From assembly GCF_014635185.1 (NCBI RefSeq), contig NZ_BMCM01000004.1, positions 62,001 through 126,000 of the forward strand: a DNA stretch of 64,000 nucleotides, written 5' to 3'. Source of the stretch: Microbacterium murale (GTDB lineage Bacteria; Actinomycetota; Actinomycetes; Actinomycetales; Microbacteriaceae). Below, in pieces: positions 51,918 to 61,078 of this stretch (position 1 is its first letter; each line of letters begins with the position of its first letter). The notes beneath the pieces are model-generated. The model was not told the DNA's origin. It saw nothing but the letters and a program-made list of their open reading frames with translations, and searched no databases. A program made the position numbers and the translations under genes.

Positions 51918-53599
51918 CCGAGTTGCGCGGCGTGGGCGTCGGTCGCGGCATCGCCCAGGGCCCCGTCGTCCGCATGGCGGAGCCGCTGCCGGCACCCGAG
52001 AACACGCCCAGCACGATCGGCACGGATGCCGAGCGCACCCGCGCCCGCGAAGCCGTGGCGGCCGTCGCCGCGGAGCTGCAGCAGCGTGCGGACACCGCCG
52101 GAGGCGCCGCCCAGGAAGTGCTCGAGGCGCAGGCGATGATCGCCGAGGACCCGACCCTTCAGGACGAGGTCGATTCCCGCATCGATGACGGCGGCACTGC
52201 CGAGTGGGCGGTGCACGACGCGTTCGCCGGCTTCCGCGCCACGCTCGAGGCCGTCGGCGGCTACCTCGGCGAGCGCGCGGCCGATCTCGACGACATCGCC
52301 CAGCGCGTGCTCGCGCACCTGCGCGGCCTCGACGCTCCCGGGGTGCCGGATCCGGGGCATCCGTTCGTGCTCGTCGCCCGCGATCTCGCACCTGCCGACA
52401 CCGCCCTGCTCAACCTGGAACAGGTGCTGGCGCTGATCACCACCGACGGCGGCCCGACCTCGCACACCGCCATTCTCGCGAGGGAGAAGGGCATCGTCGC
52501 GATCGTGGGAGCGACCGAGGCGTCGTCACTCGCGACCGGCACGAGCGTGATCGTGGATGCGGCGGCGGGCGTGGTGACAAGCGATCCGACCACCGAGCAG
52601 CTGGAGAAGGCCGCCCAGCGCGCCGCGGCGCTCGACGCGGCGGGGAGCGCTCCGCTCACGCCTGGCGCCCTCGCCGACGGCACGGCCATCGCTCTGCTCG
52701 CGAACCTCGGCAAGCCGGCGGATGCCGCGGACGCGGTGTCGCGCGGCGCGGAAGGCGTCGGCCTGTTCCGCACCGAGTTCCTGTTCCTCTCCTCCGCTCA
52801 GGCGCCCACGGTGGCCGAGCAGCGGAAGTCGTATCGCGATCTGCTCTCGGCGTTTCCGGGAAAGAAGGTCGTGGTGCGGATGCTGGATGCGGGCGCCGAC
52901 AAGCCCCTCGCGTTCCTCAATGACGCGCACGAGGAGAACCCTGCCCTCGGGCTGCGGGGCCTCAGGTCGCTGCGCGCCAGCGAGGACATCCTGCGGGAGC
53001 AGCTCACCGCTCTCGCCGAGGCGGATGCCGAGACCTCCGCAGACCTGTGGGTCATGGCACCCATGGTGGCCACCGTCGAGGAGACGAAGTACTTCACCGC
53101 GCTCGCCCGGGAGTACGGGATCAAGACAGCAGGTGTGATGGTGGAGATCCCGGCCGCCGCGCTGCTGGCCGACCGGGTGCTCGCCCATGCCGACTTCGCC
53201 TCCATCGGCACGAACGACCTCACCCAGTACACGATGGCCGCCGACCGCATGCTCGGGTCCGTCGCGAGCTTCCAGGACCCGTGGCACCCTGCGGTGCTGC
53301 GACTGGTCGGCGAGGTCGGCGCGGCAGGAGCCCGCCTCGGCAAGCCGGTCGGGATCTGCGGCGAGGCGGCAGCGGATCCGCTGCTGGCCGCCGTGCTGGT
53401 CGGACTCGGCGCCACAAGCCTGTCGATGGCGTCGGCGGCCCTCGCCGACGTACGACTCGCGCTCTCCGAGCGCACCCTCGACGAGGCGAAGCACCTCGCC
53501 GAGGTGGCACTGGCGGCAGACGATGCCGCAAGTGCCCGCAATGCCGTGGCTGAAGCCGTCACGGCCCTCCCTTCACACCAGAAAGAGACGACATCATGA
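51914..53599 (+). CDS. ptsI: PTS enzyme I (phosphoenolpyruvate-protein phosphotransferase)
   Basis: A 561-residue EI. The N-terminal domain has TDGGPTSHTAILAREKG with phospho-accepting His184; the PEP-binding domain has VGLFRTEFLFL, VVVRMLDAGADKPL, FASIGTNDLTQYTMAADR and GICGEAAADPLLAAVLVGLG with the active-site Cys. It transfers PEP phosphate to HPr. Length is normal. It overlaps HPr and mtlA genes by 4 bp each, so EI synthesis is tied to mannitol use. Confidence 0.95.
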   Translation: MTELRGVGVGRGIAQGPVVRMAEPLPAPENTPSTIGTDAERTRAREAVAAVAAELQQRADTAGGAAQEVLEAQAMIAEDPTLQDEVDSRIDDGGTAEWAVHDAFAGFRATLEAVGGYLGERAADLDDIAQRVLAHLRGLDAPGVPDPGHPFVLVARDLAPADTALLNLEQVLALITTDGGPTSHTAILAREKGIVAIVGATEASSLATGTSVIVDAAAGVVTSDPTTEQLEKAAQRAAALDAAGSAPLTPGALADGTAIALLANLGKPADAADAVSRGAEGVGLFRTEFLFLSSAQAPTVAEQRKSYRDLLSAFPGKKVVVRMLDAGADKPLAFLNDAHEENPALGLRGLRSLRASEDILREQLTALAEADAETSADLWVMAPMVATVEETKYFTALAREYGIKTAGVMVEIPAAALLADRVLAHADFASIGTNDLTQYTMAADRMLGSVASFQDPWHPAVLRLVGEVGAAGARLGKPVGICGEAAADPLLAAVLVGLGATSLSMASAALADVRLALSERTLDEAKHLAEVALAADDAASARNAVAEAVTALPSHQKETTS

Positions 53600-55227
53600 C
53601 GACGACGTCAACAGCCGCCCCGAAGCAGAACGGGGTACGGGTGGGCGTGCAGCGACTCGGCACGTTCCTCTCGGGCATGATCATGCCGAACATCGCAGCC
53701 TTCATCGCGTGGGGCTTCATCACGATGCTGTTCATCCCCGCCGGATTCTTCGGCGCCGACAGCCCGTTCGGATGGCACTGGGCCCCTGTGGCCGAGATCA
53801 TCGGCGGCGGCGGCGACTCCGCGCTCATCAACTGGCCGGGCGCCATGACGGCGCTGACGGAGGGCGACAACGGCAACTTCCAGGGCTACGTCGGCCTGGT
53901 CGGCGCCATGGTGACCTACCTGCTGCCGCTGCTCATCGCGAACACGGCCGGCCGCCTCGTCTACGCCGAACGCGGCGGTGTCGTCGCGACGATCGCGACG
54001 ATGGGTGTCATCGTCGGCACGAACATCCCGATGTTCCTCGGCGCGATGATCATGGGACCGCTGGCGGCATGGATCACCAAGCAGATGGACCGGCTCTGGG
54101 ACGGCAAGATCCGCCCCGGATTCGAGATGCTGGTGAACAACTTCTCCGCCGGCATCCTCGGCATGATCCTCGCGATCGCCGGTTTCTTCGCGTTCGGTCC
54201 TGTGATGCTCGGCATCAGCACAGTGCTCGGCGCGGCTGTCGACTGGCTCGTCACGCTGCAGCTGCTGCCGCTCGTCTCGATCATCGTCGAGCCGGCGAAG
54301 GTGCTGTTCCTGAACAACGCCATCAACCACGGCGTGTTCACACCGCTCGGCATCGAGCAGGCGACCGAGAATGGCAAGTCGATCCTGTTCCTCATCGAGG
54401 CCAACCCCGGCCCCGGCCTCGGTCTGCTGCTCGCGTTCACGTTCTTCGGTGTCGGCGCTGCCAAGGCATCGGCGCCTGGAGCCGCGATCATCCAGTTCTT
54501 CGGTGGCATCCACGAGATCTACTTCCCGTACGCACTCAGCAAGCCCACCACGATCCTCGCCCTGATCGCCGGCGGCGCGGCAGGCGTCACGACGAACATG
54601 CTCCTCGGCGGTGGTCTGGGATTCCCGGCAGCCCCAGGAAGCATCATCGCCGTGACGGCGGCCGCGATCGGCGGCGGCGTCTGGAACCTGGTGGTGGTGT
54701 ACCTCTCGGTCATCCTCGCCGCCGTCGTGACGTTCCTGATCACGGCCGTCATCCTGCGGGCATCGCGCAAGCGCGATCTGGCCGCAGAAGGCGACACGTT
54801 CGGCGCGGCGATCGCGCAGACCGAGGCGAACAAGGGCAAGAAGTCCGAGCACCTGTCGAACCTCGCAGCCTCCGCATCCGCAGGTGGCACGGCAGCTGCC
54901 GCGACGTCGACCACGGCGACGGCGACCGCTCCGATCCAGAACATCGTGTTCGCCTGCGACGCCGGTATGGGATCGTCGGCGATGGGCGCGAGCGTGCTGC
55001 GCAACAAGCTGAAGAAGGTCGGCATCGAGGACGTCAAGGTCACCAACCAGGCCATCGCGAACCTCGACGGCACCGCCGACCTGGTGATCACCCAGCAGCA
55101 GCTGACCGACCGCGCGAAGGGCAAGTCCCCGAACTCGATCCATGTCTCGGTCGACAACTTCATGAATGCGCCGCAGTATGAAGAGGTCGTCGAGATGGTG
55201 CGCGAGCAGAAGGAATCCGGCGAGTAA
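53596..55227 (+). CDS. mtlA: PTS mannitol transporter subunit IICB
   Basis: A 543-residue membrane permease. The IIC domain (about 1-350) includes GTFLSGMIMPNIAAFIAWGF, IANTAGRLVYAERGGVVATIATMG, NNAINHGVFTPLGIEQA and GGIHEIYFPYALSKP, all mannitol-IIC hallmarks. After an Ala/Thr-rich linker the IIB domain (about 445-543) has IVFACDAGMGSSAMGA with phospho-accepting Cys454. It imports mannitol as mannitol-1-phosphate. The IIA is a separate gene. Confidence 0.95.
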   Translation: MTTTSTAAPKQNGVRVGVQRLGTFLSGMIMPNIAAFIAWGFITMLFIPAGFFGADSPFGWHWAPVAEIIGGGGDSALINWPGAMTALTEGDNGNFQGYVGLVGAMVTYLLPLLIANTAGRLVYAERGGVVATIATMGVIVGTNIPMFLGAMIMGPLAAWITKQMDRLWDGKIRPGFEMLVNNFSAGILGMILAIAGFFAFGPVMLGISTVLGAAVDWLVTLQLLPLVSIIVEPAKVLFLNNAINHGVFTPLGIEQATENGKSILFLIEANPGPGLGLLLAFTFFGVGAAKASAPGAAIIQFFGGIHEIYFPYALSKPTTILALIAGGAAGVTTNMLLGGGLGFPAAPGSIIAVTAAAIGGGVWNLVVVYLSVILAAVVTFLITAVILRASRKRDLAAEGDTFGAAIAQTEANKGKKSEHLSNLAASASAGGTAAAATSTTATATAPIQNIVFACDAGMGSSAMGASVLRNKLKKVGIEDVKVTNQAIANLDGTADLVITQQQLTDRAKGKSPNSIHVSVDNFMNAPQYEEVVEMVREQKESGE

Positions 55228-55270
55228 TCGATCCGGTGGGGCGGATGCGAACAGCATCCGCCCCACCTCA

Positions 55271-55279
55271 GAAAGGAAC
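55271..55279 (+). promoter_or_regulatory. Ribosome-binding cassette GAAAGGAAC before mtlF
   Basis: Third copy of the operon's ribosome-site cassette, 12 nt from first base to the ATG at 55283; it decides the mtlF start. Confidence 0.6.
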
Positions 55280-55282
55280 ATC

Positions 55283-55717
55283 ATGGCCGTACTGTCAATC
55301 GGACAGGTCCGCATCCACTCCGGCTCCGCCACTCAGGACGATGCGCTGCAGGAGGCGACCGACATCCTCGTGGCAGCCGGCGCCGTCACCCCCGCCTACG
55401 TCGACGCGATGCGTCAGCGCGAGGAGACGGTGTCGACCTTCATGGGCAACGGCCTCGCGATCCCGCATGGCACGAATGAGACGAAAGAGGCCATCCTGGA
55501 CTCCGGCCTCTCTGTCGTGCGCTACGACGGCGGCGTGGATTGGGCGGGAGATGAGGCCACGTTCGTGATCGGCATCGCCGGCCGCGGCGACGAGCACCTC
55601 GAGATCCTCTCCCAGATCGCCATCCTGTTCTCGGATGAGGACGATGTCGCCAAGCTCAATGCCGCTCAGACTCCGGACGAGCTCTACGCGCTCCTGTCGG
55701 CGGTGAACGAAGGATGA
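55283..55717 (+). CDS. mtlF: PTS mannitol-specific EIIA component
   Basis: A 144-residue soluble EIIA of the mannitol/fructose class. [15 protein letters not shown] carries the phospho-accepting His62, and [25 protein letters not shown] is the conserved second half. It receives phosphate from HPr and passes it to IICB. The ATG is set by the GAAAGGAAC site. The stop overlaps mtlD by 4 bp. Confidence 0.93.
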   Translation: MAVLSIGQVRIHSGSATQDDALQEATDILVAAGAVTPAYVDAMRQREETVSTFMGNGLAIPHGTNETKEAILDSGLSVVRYDGGVDWAGDEATFVIGIAGRGDEHLEILSQIAILFSDEDDVAKLNAAQTPDELYALLSAVNEG

Positions 55718-56859
55718 AGGCCGTCCACTTCGGCGCCGGGAACATCGGGCGCGGCTTCGTGGGGCTGCTGCTGCACGAGGGCGGCTACGAACTGGTGTTC
55801 TCCGACGTCGCCGACGCCCTGGTGGACGCCATCAACGCCACGCAGTCGTATACCGTGCGCGAGGCGGGCCCCGGCGGCGTGAATCGGATCGTCACCGGCT
55901 ACCGCGCGGTGAACAGCAAGACGGACCCGGATGCCGTTGCCGACGAGGTCGCGACCGCCGATGTCGTCACGTGCGCCGTCGGTCCGACCGTGCTGCGCTT
56001 CATCGCCCCCGCGATCGTCGCAGGGCTCGCGCGCCGCTCCCCCGACCTCGCTCCGCTGAAGGTCATGGCGTGCGAGAACGCGATCGGAGCCACGGATCAG
56101 CTCCGTGCCGAGATCGAGAAGCTGGATCCGTCCGTGACGGATCGCGCCGCGTTCGCGAACACGGCCGTCGATCGCATCGTGCCTGCGCAGCCAGAGGGCG
56201 GCGGCGTGGATGTGACGGTCGAGCCGTACTTCGAGTGGGCGATCGAGTCCACACCGTTCGCCGGGGATCTGCCGAGCATTCCCGGCGCGCACTTCGTCGA
56301 CGATCTCGGCCCCTACATCGAGCGCAAGCTGTTCACCGTGAACACCGGCCATGCGGCGACCGCGTACTTCGGCGCGCAGGCAGGTCACGTGCGCATCTCG
56401 GATGCACTCGCAGATCCGTCGATCGTCGCACGCGTCGGTGCAGCGCTGGAGGAGACATCAGCGGTGCTCAGCGCCGTGCACGGGCTCGATCCCGCCGAGC
56501 TCGCCGAATACCGCGCCACGATCCTCGAGCGATTCCGCAATCCGGAACTCGTCGACACCGTGCAGCGCGTCGGGCGCCAGCCGCTGCGCAAGCTGTCGCG
56601 CAACGAGCGCTTCATCGGCCCGGCAGTCCAGGCTGCGGAGCGCGGGCTCTCGACCTCTGCGCTCGTCGCCGCCGTCGCTGCCGCCGTCGCATTCGACGAC
56701 GAATCGGACGAGCAGTCCGTGGAGCTTCAGCGGATGCTGCGCTCTGAGGACGCGGACGTGCTCACCGCCACCGTCACGGGTCTGGAGCCGGAGCATCCGC
56801 TCTTCGACGCCGTGCACGAGGTCTTCGCCGCGCGGCAAGAGGAGCTGCGCACCCTCTGA
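55714..56859 (+). CDS. mtlD: Mannitol-1-phosphate 5-dehydrogenase
   Basis: A 381-residue NAD-dependent dehydrogenase. The N-terminal Rossmann motif is [25 protein letters not shown] lies in the substrate region; [18 protein letters not shown] with Lys/Asn/His matches the catalytic segment of long-chain polyol dehydrogenases. It converts mannitol-1-P to fructose-6-P, completing the pathway. It is the last gene of the mtl operon; no clear hairpin follows within 75 bp. Confidence 0.94.
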   Translation: MKAVHFGAGNIGRGFVGLLLHEGGYELVFSDVADALVDAINATQSYTVREAGPGGVNRIVTGYRAVNSKTDPDAVADEVATADVVTCAVGPTVLRFIAPAIVAGLARRSPDLAPLKVMACENAIGATDQLRAEIEKLDPSVTDRAAFANTAVDRIVPAQPEGGGVDVTVEPYFEWAIESTPFAGDLPSIPGAHFVDDLGPYIERKLFTVNTGHAATAYFGAQAGHVRISDALADPSIVARVGAALEETSAVLSAVHGLDPAELAEYRATILERFRNPELVDTVQRVGRQPLRKLSRNERFIGPAVQAAERGLSTSALVAAVAAAVAFDDESDEQSVELQRMLRSEDADVLTATVTGLEPEHPLFDAVHEVFAARQEELRTL

Positions 56860-56937
56860 CGACTTCCCGCACGACGATGCCGCTACGATCGAGCCTGGGG
56901 GACGCCAGATCGAGCACAGCGTCGTGCGGGGAGCATC

Positions 56938-58230
56938 ATGAGCAGATACGCCGTCATCGGCGCTGGACCGTCCGGCCTGGCCATCGCGCGAGCGCTGCAG
57001 GTGCGGGGCATCGAGGTCGACGGCTTCGAGGCGTCGCACGGCGTCGGCGGCCTGTGGGACATCACGAACCCGCGCAGCACGATGTACGAGTCGGCGCACC
57101 TCATCTCGTCCCGCACCACGACCGAGTTCGCCGAGTTCCCGATGGTCTCGGACGTCGACTACCCGAGCCACCGGGTGCTGCGCGAGTACTTCCAGTCGTA
57201 CGCGGATCACTTCGGGCTCACGTCGCTGTTCCACTTCGATACCCGCGTGACCAGGCTCGAACCGCGTGACGGCGGATGGGACCTCGCTCACACGGGTCCG
57301 GACGGCGTGGGTACGCAGTGGTACGCGGGGGTCATCATCGCGAACGGTACGCTCGCGGAGCCGACCGTGCCCTCCTTCGAGGGAGAGTTCGCCGGCGACC
57401 TCATCCACACGAGCGCATACAAGAGCGCGTCTCAGTTGGACGGCAAGCGGGTGCTCATCGTGGGTGCGGGCAATTCCGGCTGCGACATCGCCGTGGACGC
57501 CGTGCACCACGCGGCATCCGTCGACATGAGCGTGCGCCGCGGCTATTACTTCGTCCCGCGCTACCTGTTCGGCAGACCAAGCGACACTCTCAACCAGGGC
57601 AGACCGTTGCCGGCGCGCATCAAACAGGCCGTGGACTCCCGCGTCCTCAAGGCGTTCACCGGCGACCCGGTTCGTTTCGGTTTCCCCAAGCCCGACTACC
57701 GCATCTACGAATCGCACCCGATCGTGAACACGATGGTGCTGAACCACCTCGGGCAGGGCGACCTGCGTGTGCGCGCCGACGTCGAGCGATTCGACGGGCA
57801 TGCCGTCCTCTTCCGCGACGGTTCGAGCGGCGACTACGACCTCGTGATGCTCGCGACCGGATACCACCTGGACTACCCGTTCGTCGATCGCGAGCACCTG
57901 CAGTGGCGCGGGGCATCACCGCGGCTGTTCCTGAACATGTTCCCCGCGACTTTCAACGGCCTGTACATGATGGGCATGATCGAGGCGTCCGGCATCGGCT
58001 GGCAAGGCCGGTACGAGCAGGCTGAGCTCTTGGCGAGCTATCTCGCCGCGGCCGAGAACGCACCGGAGAACGCCGAACGCTTCCGGGCGAGGGTGACCGG
58101 CAGCCCGTGGCCGGATGTCACCGGCGGCTACCACTACCTCGGCCTCCCCCGGATGTCCTATTACGTGAACAACCACGCCTACCGCGCGGCCGTCCGCCGC
58201 GAACGCGATGCGCTGGAGGCGGCACGATGA
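56938..58230 (+). CDS. Flavin-containing monooxygenase family protein
   Basis: A 430-residue FMO/Baeyer-Villiger-like enzyme. FAD motif AVIGAGPSGLAIARAL at the start, FMO identifying sequence FEGEFAGDLIHTSAY (about 149-163), NADPH motif LIVGAGNSGCDIA, and LATGYHLDYPF near the end. It probably oxygenates a soft nucleophile or ketone with NADPH and O2; the substrate is unknown. GGGGAGC precedes the ATG; TACGAT at about 56885 could be its -10. No link to mannitol is evident. Confidence 0.88.
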   Translation: MSRYAVIGAGPSGLAIARALQVRGIEVDGFEASHGVGGLWDITNPRSTMYESAHLISSRTTTEFAEFPMVSDVDYPSHRVLREYFQSYADHFGLTSLFHFDTRVTRLEPRDGGWDLAHTGPDGVGTQWYAGVIIANGTLAEPTVPSFEGEFAGDLIHTSAYKSASQLDGKRVLIVGAGNSGCDIAVDAVHHAASVDMSVRRGYYFVPRYLFGRPSDTLNQGRPLPARIKQAVDSRVLKAFTGDPVRFGFPKPDYRIYESHPIVNTMVLNHLGQGDLRVRADVERFDGHAVLFRDGSSGDYDLVMLATGYHLDYPFVDREHLQWRGASPRLFLNMFPATFNGLYMMGMIEASGIGWQGRYEQAELLASYLAAAENAPENAERFRARVTGSPWPDVTGGYHYLGLPRMSYYVNNHAYRAAVRRERDALEAAR

Positions 58231-58239
58231 CGCGGCGAC

Positions 58240-58245
58240 TACGCT
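58240..58245 (+). promoter_or_regulatory. Leaderless -10 element for the alpha/beta hydrolase
   Basis: TACGCT followed by 6 nt and the GTG at 58252. It favours that GTG over the out-of-frame ATG at 58250. Confidence 0.5.
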
Positions 58246-58251
58246 GACCAT

Positions 58252-59007
58252 GTGCAGAAGACGCGACGCCGGAGAATCCTGGCCAGGGTCGGATGGAGTG
58301 TCCTTCTCGTGGTCGTTCTCCTTGTCGGCGGGACGATCGCCTGGAGCCAGATCGGCGTGAGCAAGGCAGAAGCCGAGCCTCTTGCTGCCGTCCGCGCGAA
58401 CCCCGATGTCACGATCACGGACGACGCGGCGGGAATCGTCCTCTCCCCATCCGACGGCTCCTCCGACATCGGTCTCGTCTTCATCCCCGGCGCCAAGGTG
58501 GATCCTTGGGCGTACGCCGCGACGCTGCAGCAGTTGTCCGCCGAAGACGACATCACCGTCGTCATCACCAAGCCGTGGCTCAATCTCGCCTTCTTCGACC
58601 CGCGCCCGTTGGACACATTCGCCTCCCTGGCACCCGAGATCGATCTTTGGATCGTTGGCGGCCATTCCCTCGGCGGCGTGCGCGCTTGTCAGCTCGCTTC
58701 AGATGCCGACGCTCTCGCGCTTTTCGCGTCGTACTGTGCCACCGACCTGTCCGACAGCGGGTTGCCCGTGTTGAGTATCTCGGGCAGTGAGGACGGCCTG
58801 TCGACCCCCGAGAAGATCGCGGATGCCAGGCATCTGCTGCCTGAAGACGCCGAACTCGTCGAGATCGAGGGGGCATCTCACGCCTCATTCGGGGCGTACG
58901 GGCCGCAAGCGGGCGACGGAACACCCACCATCTCCGACGCAGAGATGATCGCCCAGCTCACCGACCTCGTCGGCGACTTCGCGATCGAAGTCGAACCCGC
59001 GGACTGA
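58252..59007 (+). CDS. Membrane-anchored alpha/beta hydrolase
   Basis: A 251-residue protein. Residues 1-10 are Arg-rich, about 11-32 form a membrane helix (VGWSVLLVVVLLVGGTIAW), and the rest is an extracytoplasmic alpha/beta hydrolase domain with nucleophile elbow GGHSLGG and SGSEDGLSTPEKI before a C-terminal His in EGASHASFG. The substrate is unknown; esterase or dienelactone-hydrolase-like activity is plausible. It is convergent with the broken PfkB gene. Confidence 0.82.
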   Translation: MQKTRRRRILARVGWSVLLVVVLLVGGTIAWSQIGVSKAEAEPLAAVRANPDVTITDDAAGIVLSPSDGSSDIGLVFIPGAKVDPWAYAATLQQLSAEDDITVVITKPWLNLAFFDPRPLDTFASLAPEIDLWIVGGHSLGGVRACQLASDADALALFASYCATDLSDSGLPVLSISGSEDGLSTPEKIADARHLLPEDAELVEIEGASHASFGAYGPQAGDGTPTISDAEMIAQLTDLVGDFAIEVEPAD

Positions 59008-59016
59008 GCGGTCCTT

Positions 59017-59882
59017 TCAGAGGACGCCGACGTCGACGACCGCATCCAGAATCGGATGCAGGTGCTTGGTGCCGAGCGCCGTCGAGGCGGATGACGCGCC
59101 GGACGCGAGTGCCTGAGGCAGCGCCGCGCCCGCGAGCCGTGCTGCCAACACTCCCGCGAAGAAGGCGTCACCGGCGCCGTTGGTGTCGACGACATCCACC
59201 GGCACGGCATCCACCCGGTGCGTCTGGCCGTCCCTGTCCACCGCCACCGCCCCATCGGCGCCGAGGGTGCAGACCGCGAACGACGCCCCGGACGCGACGC
59301 ACGATCGCAGGAATCCGACCGGATCGGTCAGCCTGTCGGCGTTGCAGAAGACCGCATCGGCAGCGTCGAGGAACGGGCGATGGAACTCTGCCTCGCCGTC
59401 GTAGTCGTGCACGTCGACCCACACCGGACGCCCGCTCGCCTTCACGAGCGGCAGCAGCCGCAGGGACTCGGCCGCCAGATCGAGCACCACGATCTCGGCA
59501 TCCGTCATCACCGTACGAACATCGTCAGGTACCTCCGCCGTCTGGGCGGACACCCCCGAGAGATAGAGCGAAACCCTCTCGCCGGCGCGCGTCATCAGAT
59601 TGAGGTGCCGCTCGGTCACGGTGCTGGGTCCCCAGCGCACGTCGATTCCCGCCGCCGCCAACGCCGCGGCGACCCTGCGTCCCTGCGTCCCGCCTCATCG
59701 TCACCCTTGAGCGCGTACAGCACCGAGGATGTCCCCAACGCTGCGAGGCTCAGAGCTTTGCCCGCGCTGGTCCCGCCCACCGTGTCCCAGCTGCCTTCGG
59801 CGAACTGCATGTGCGGCACAGGCTCCGGCAGCCGGTCGAGCACGACCAGAGAGTTCCAGGATGCGGGGCCCGCGATGAACAC
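59017..59882 (-). pseudogene. PfkB-family carbohydrate/nucleoside kinase broken by an 8-bp duplication
   Basis: Two reading frames make up one PfkB kinase. The N-terminal part (from GTG 59882: MFIAGPASWNSLVVLDRLPE ... ALGTSSVLYALKGDDEAGRR) and the C-terminal part (VAAALAAAGIDVRWGPSTV ... VDTNGAGDAFFAGVLAARL, with the family's GAGD anion hole) meet at an 8-bp tandem duplication (59676-59691). Removing one copy restores a 285-residue frame that reads GRRVAAALAAAG across the join. As it stands the kinase is truncated before its catalytic Asp. It neighbours adenosine deaminase, so a nucleoside or ribose substrate is plausible. A sequencing error cannot be excluded. Confidence 0.85.
59676..59691 (-). 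repeat. 8-bp tandem duplication that shifts the PfkB frame
   Basis: TGCGTCCC is repeated directly on the plus strand (GGGACGCA twice on the coding strand), flanked by a further CCC. It adds 8 bp, giving a +2 frameshift. Confidence 0.9.
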
Positions 59883-59898
59883 GGAGGGCGAGACGATG

Positions 59899-61017
59899 TC
59901 AGGACCTCCGGAAGCCGTCGGCGATCATCTCGACGAGCTCCTCGCGCTCCTCGATCGGCAGGAATGCCGCGGATGCCGCGTTGAACTGGAAGGCCTCGAG
60001 GTCGTCGAGGTCGTAGCCGAAGGCGTCGACGAGCAGCGCGAGCTCACGAGTCAGCGACGTGCGGCTCATGGTGCGGTTGTCGACGTTCACCGTGACGGCG
60101 AAGCCGAGCTGGTAGAGCAGATCGAACGGATGATCGGCGAGCTCAGTGCCCCATGCCTCGATCGCGCCGGTGTGCACGTTCGAGGACGGCGAGAGCTCGA
60201 GGGGGATCTCCCGGTCGCGAACCCAGCGTGCGAGGTCGCCGAACTTGACCTGAACCTCATCGCCGTCCCGATCGATCACGTCGAGGTCGCTGACGATGCG
60301 TACTCCGTGTCCGAGGCGGAGCGCACGCCCGTCGAGAAGCGCACTGCGGATCGATGCGAGTCCTGCCGCCTCCCCGGCGTGCACGGTGACCGGGAAGAAG
60401 TTCTCGGCGAGCAGATCGAACGCCTCACGATGATCAGAGGCGGGGTAGCCGTCTTCCGGGCCCGCGATGTCGAAGCCGACCACGCCGCTCTCGCGGTGAT
60501 CCAGCGCGAGCTCGGCGATCTCGAGCGACCGATCGCTCTGACGCATCGCGCTGAGGATCTGGCCGACGCGGATGCTGCGCCCGCTGCGGTCCACGGCGTC
60601 CTCGCCGTCTTCGATCCCCTGCTGGACCGCTTCGACCGCGTCGTCGAGCGAAAGTCCGCCCGCGAGGTGCTGCTCCGGCGCCCACCTGACCTCGCCGTAG
60701 ATCACGCCGTCTGCCGCGAGGTCCTCGACGAACTCGCGCGCGATGCGCGTGAGGTTCTCGGCCGTCTGCATCACACCGACGGTGTAGTCGAACGACTCCA
60801 GGTAGTCCACCAGCGAGTCGGATCGACTGCGCTTCGTGAACCAGTCGCCGAGACCATCGGCGTCGCCCGCCGGCAGTTCCAGGCCGATCTCCGCCGCCAG
60901 TTCGACGATCGTCCCAGGGCGCACGGCGCCGTCCAGATGATCGTGCAGCGAGATCTTCGGGAGCGAGCGCAGCGATACGCCCTCGACCTTGATGTCACCG
61001 TCGGAAGCGATCGACAT
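59899..61017 (-). CDS. add: Adenosine deaminase
   Basis: A 372-residue metal-dependent deaminase. SLHDHLDGAVRPGTIVELA holds the first His-x-His metal ligands, VTVHAGEAAG the third His and the Glu base, RLGHGVRIV the general His, LELSPSSNVHTG, and VNVDNRTMSRT the final Asp pair (families usually show N-T-D; here N-V-D). It converts adenosine to inosine, which PNP at 46442-47275 can split. GAGAGGAC precedes the ATG. It is followed on the same strand, after 16 bp, by the broken PfkB kinase. Confidence 0.93.
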   Translation of the reverse strand: MSIASDGDIKVEGVSLRSLPKISLHDHLDGAVRPGTIVELAAEIGLELPAGDADGLGDWFTKRSRSDSLVDYLESFDYTVGVMQTAENLTRIAREFVEDLAADGVIYGEVRWAPEQHLAGGLSLDDAVEAVQQGIEDGEDAVDRSGRSIRVGQILSAMRQSDRSLEIAELALDHRESGVVGFDIAGPEDGYPASDHREAFDLLAENFFPVTVHAGEAAGLASIRSALLDGRALRLGHGVRIVSDLDVIDRDGDEVQVKFGDLARWVRDREIPLELSPSSNVHTGAIEAWGTELADHPFDLLYQLGFAVTVNVDNRTMSRTSLTRELALLVDAFGYDLDDLEAFQFNAASAAFLPIEEREELVEMIADGFRRS

Positions 61018-61078
61018 GGGATTGTGTCCTCTCAGAGACCGACGCGTCGCCGGACTCAGCGAGCGGTGAAACCCCAGC

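Noticed and set aside
53608-55332. 574-codon minus-strand frame opposite mtlA
   Set aside because: Same antisense effect; mtlA has full IICB motifs and the antisense product is Asp/His/Arg-rich with no fold.
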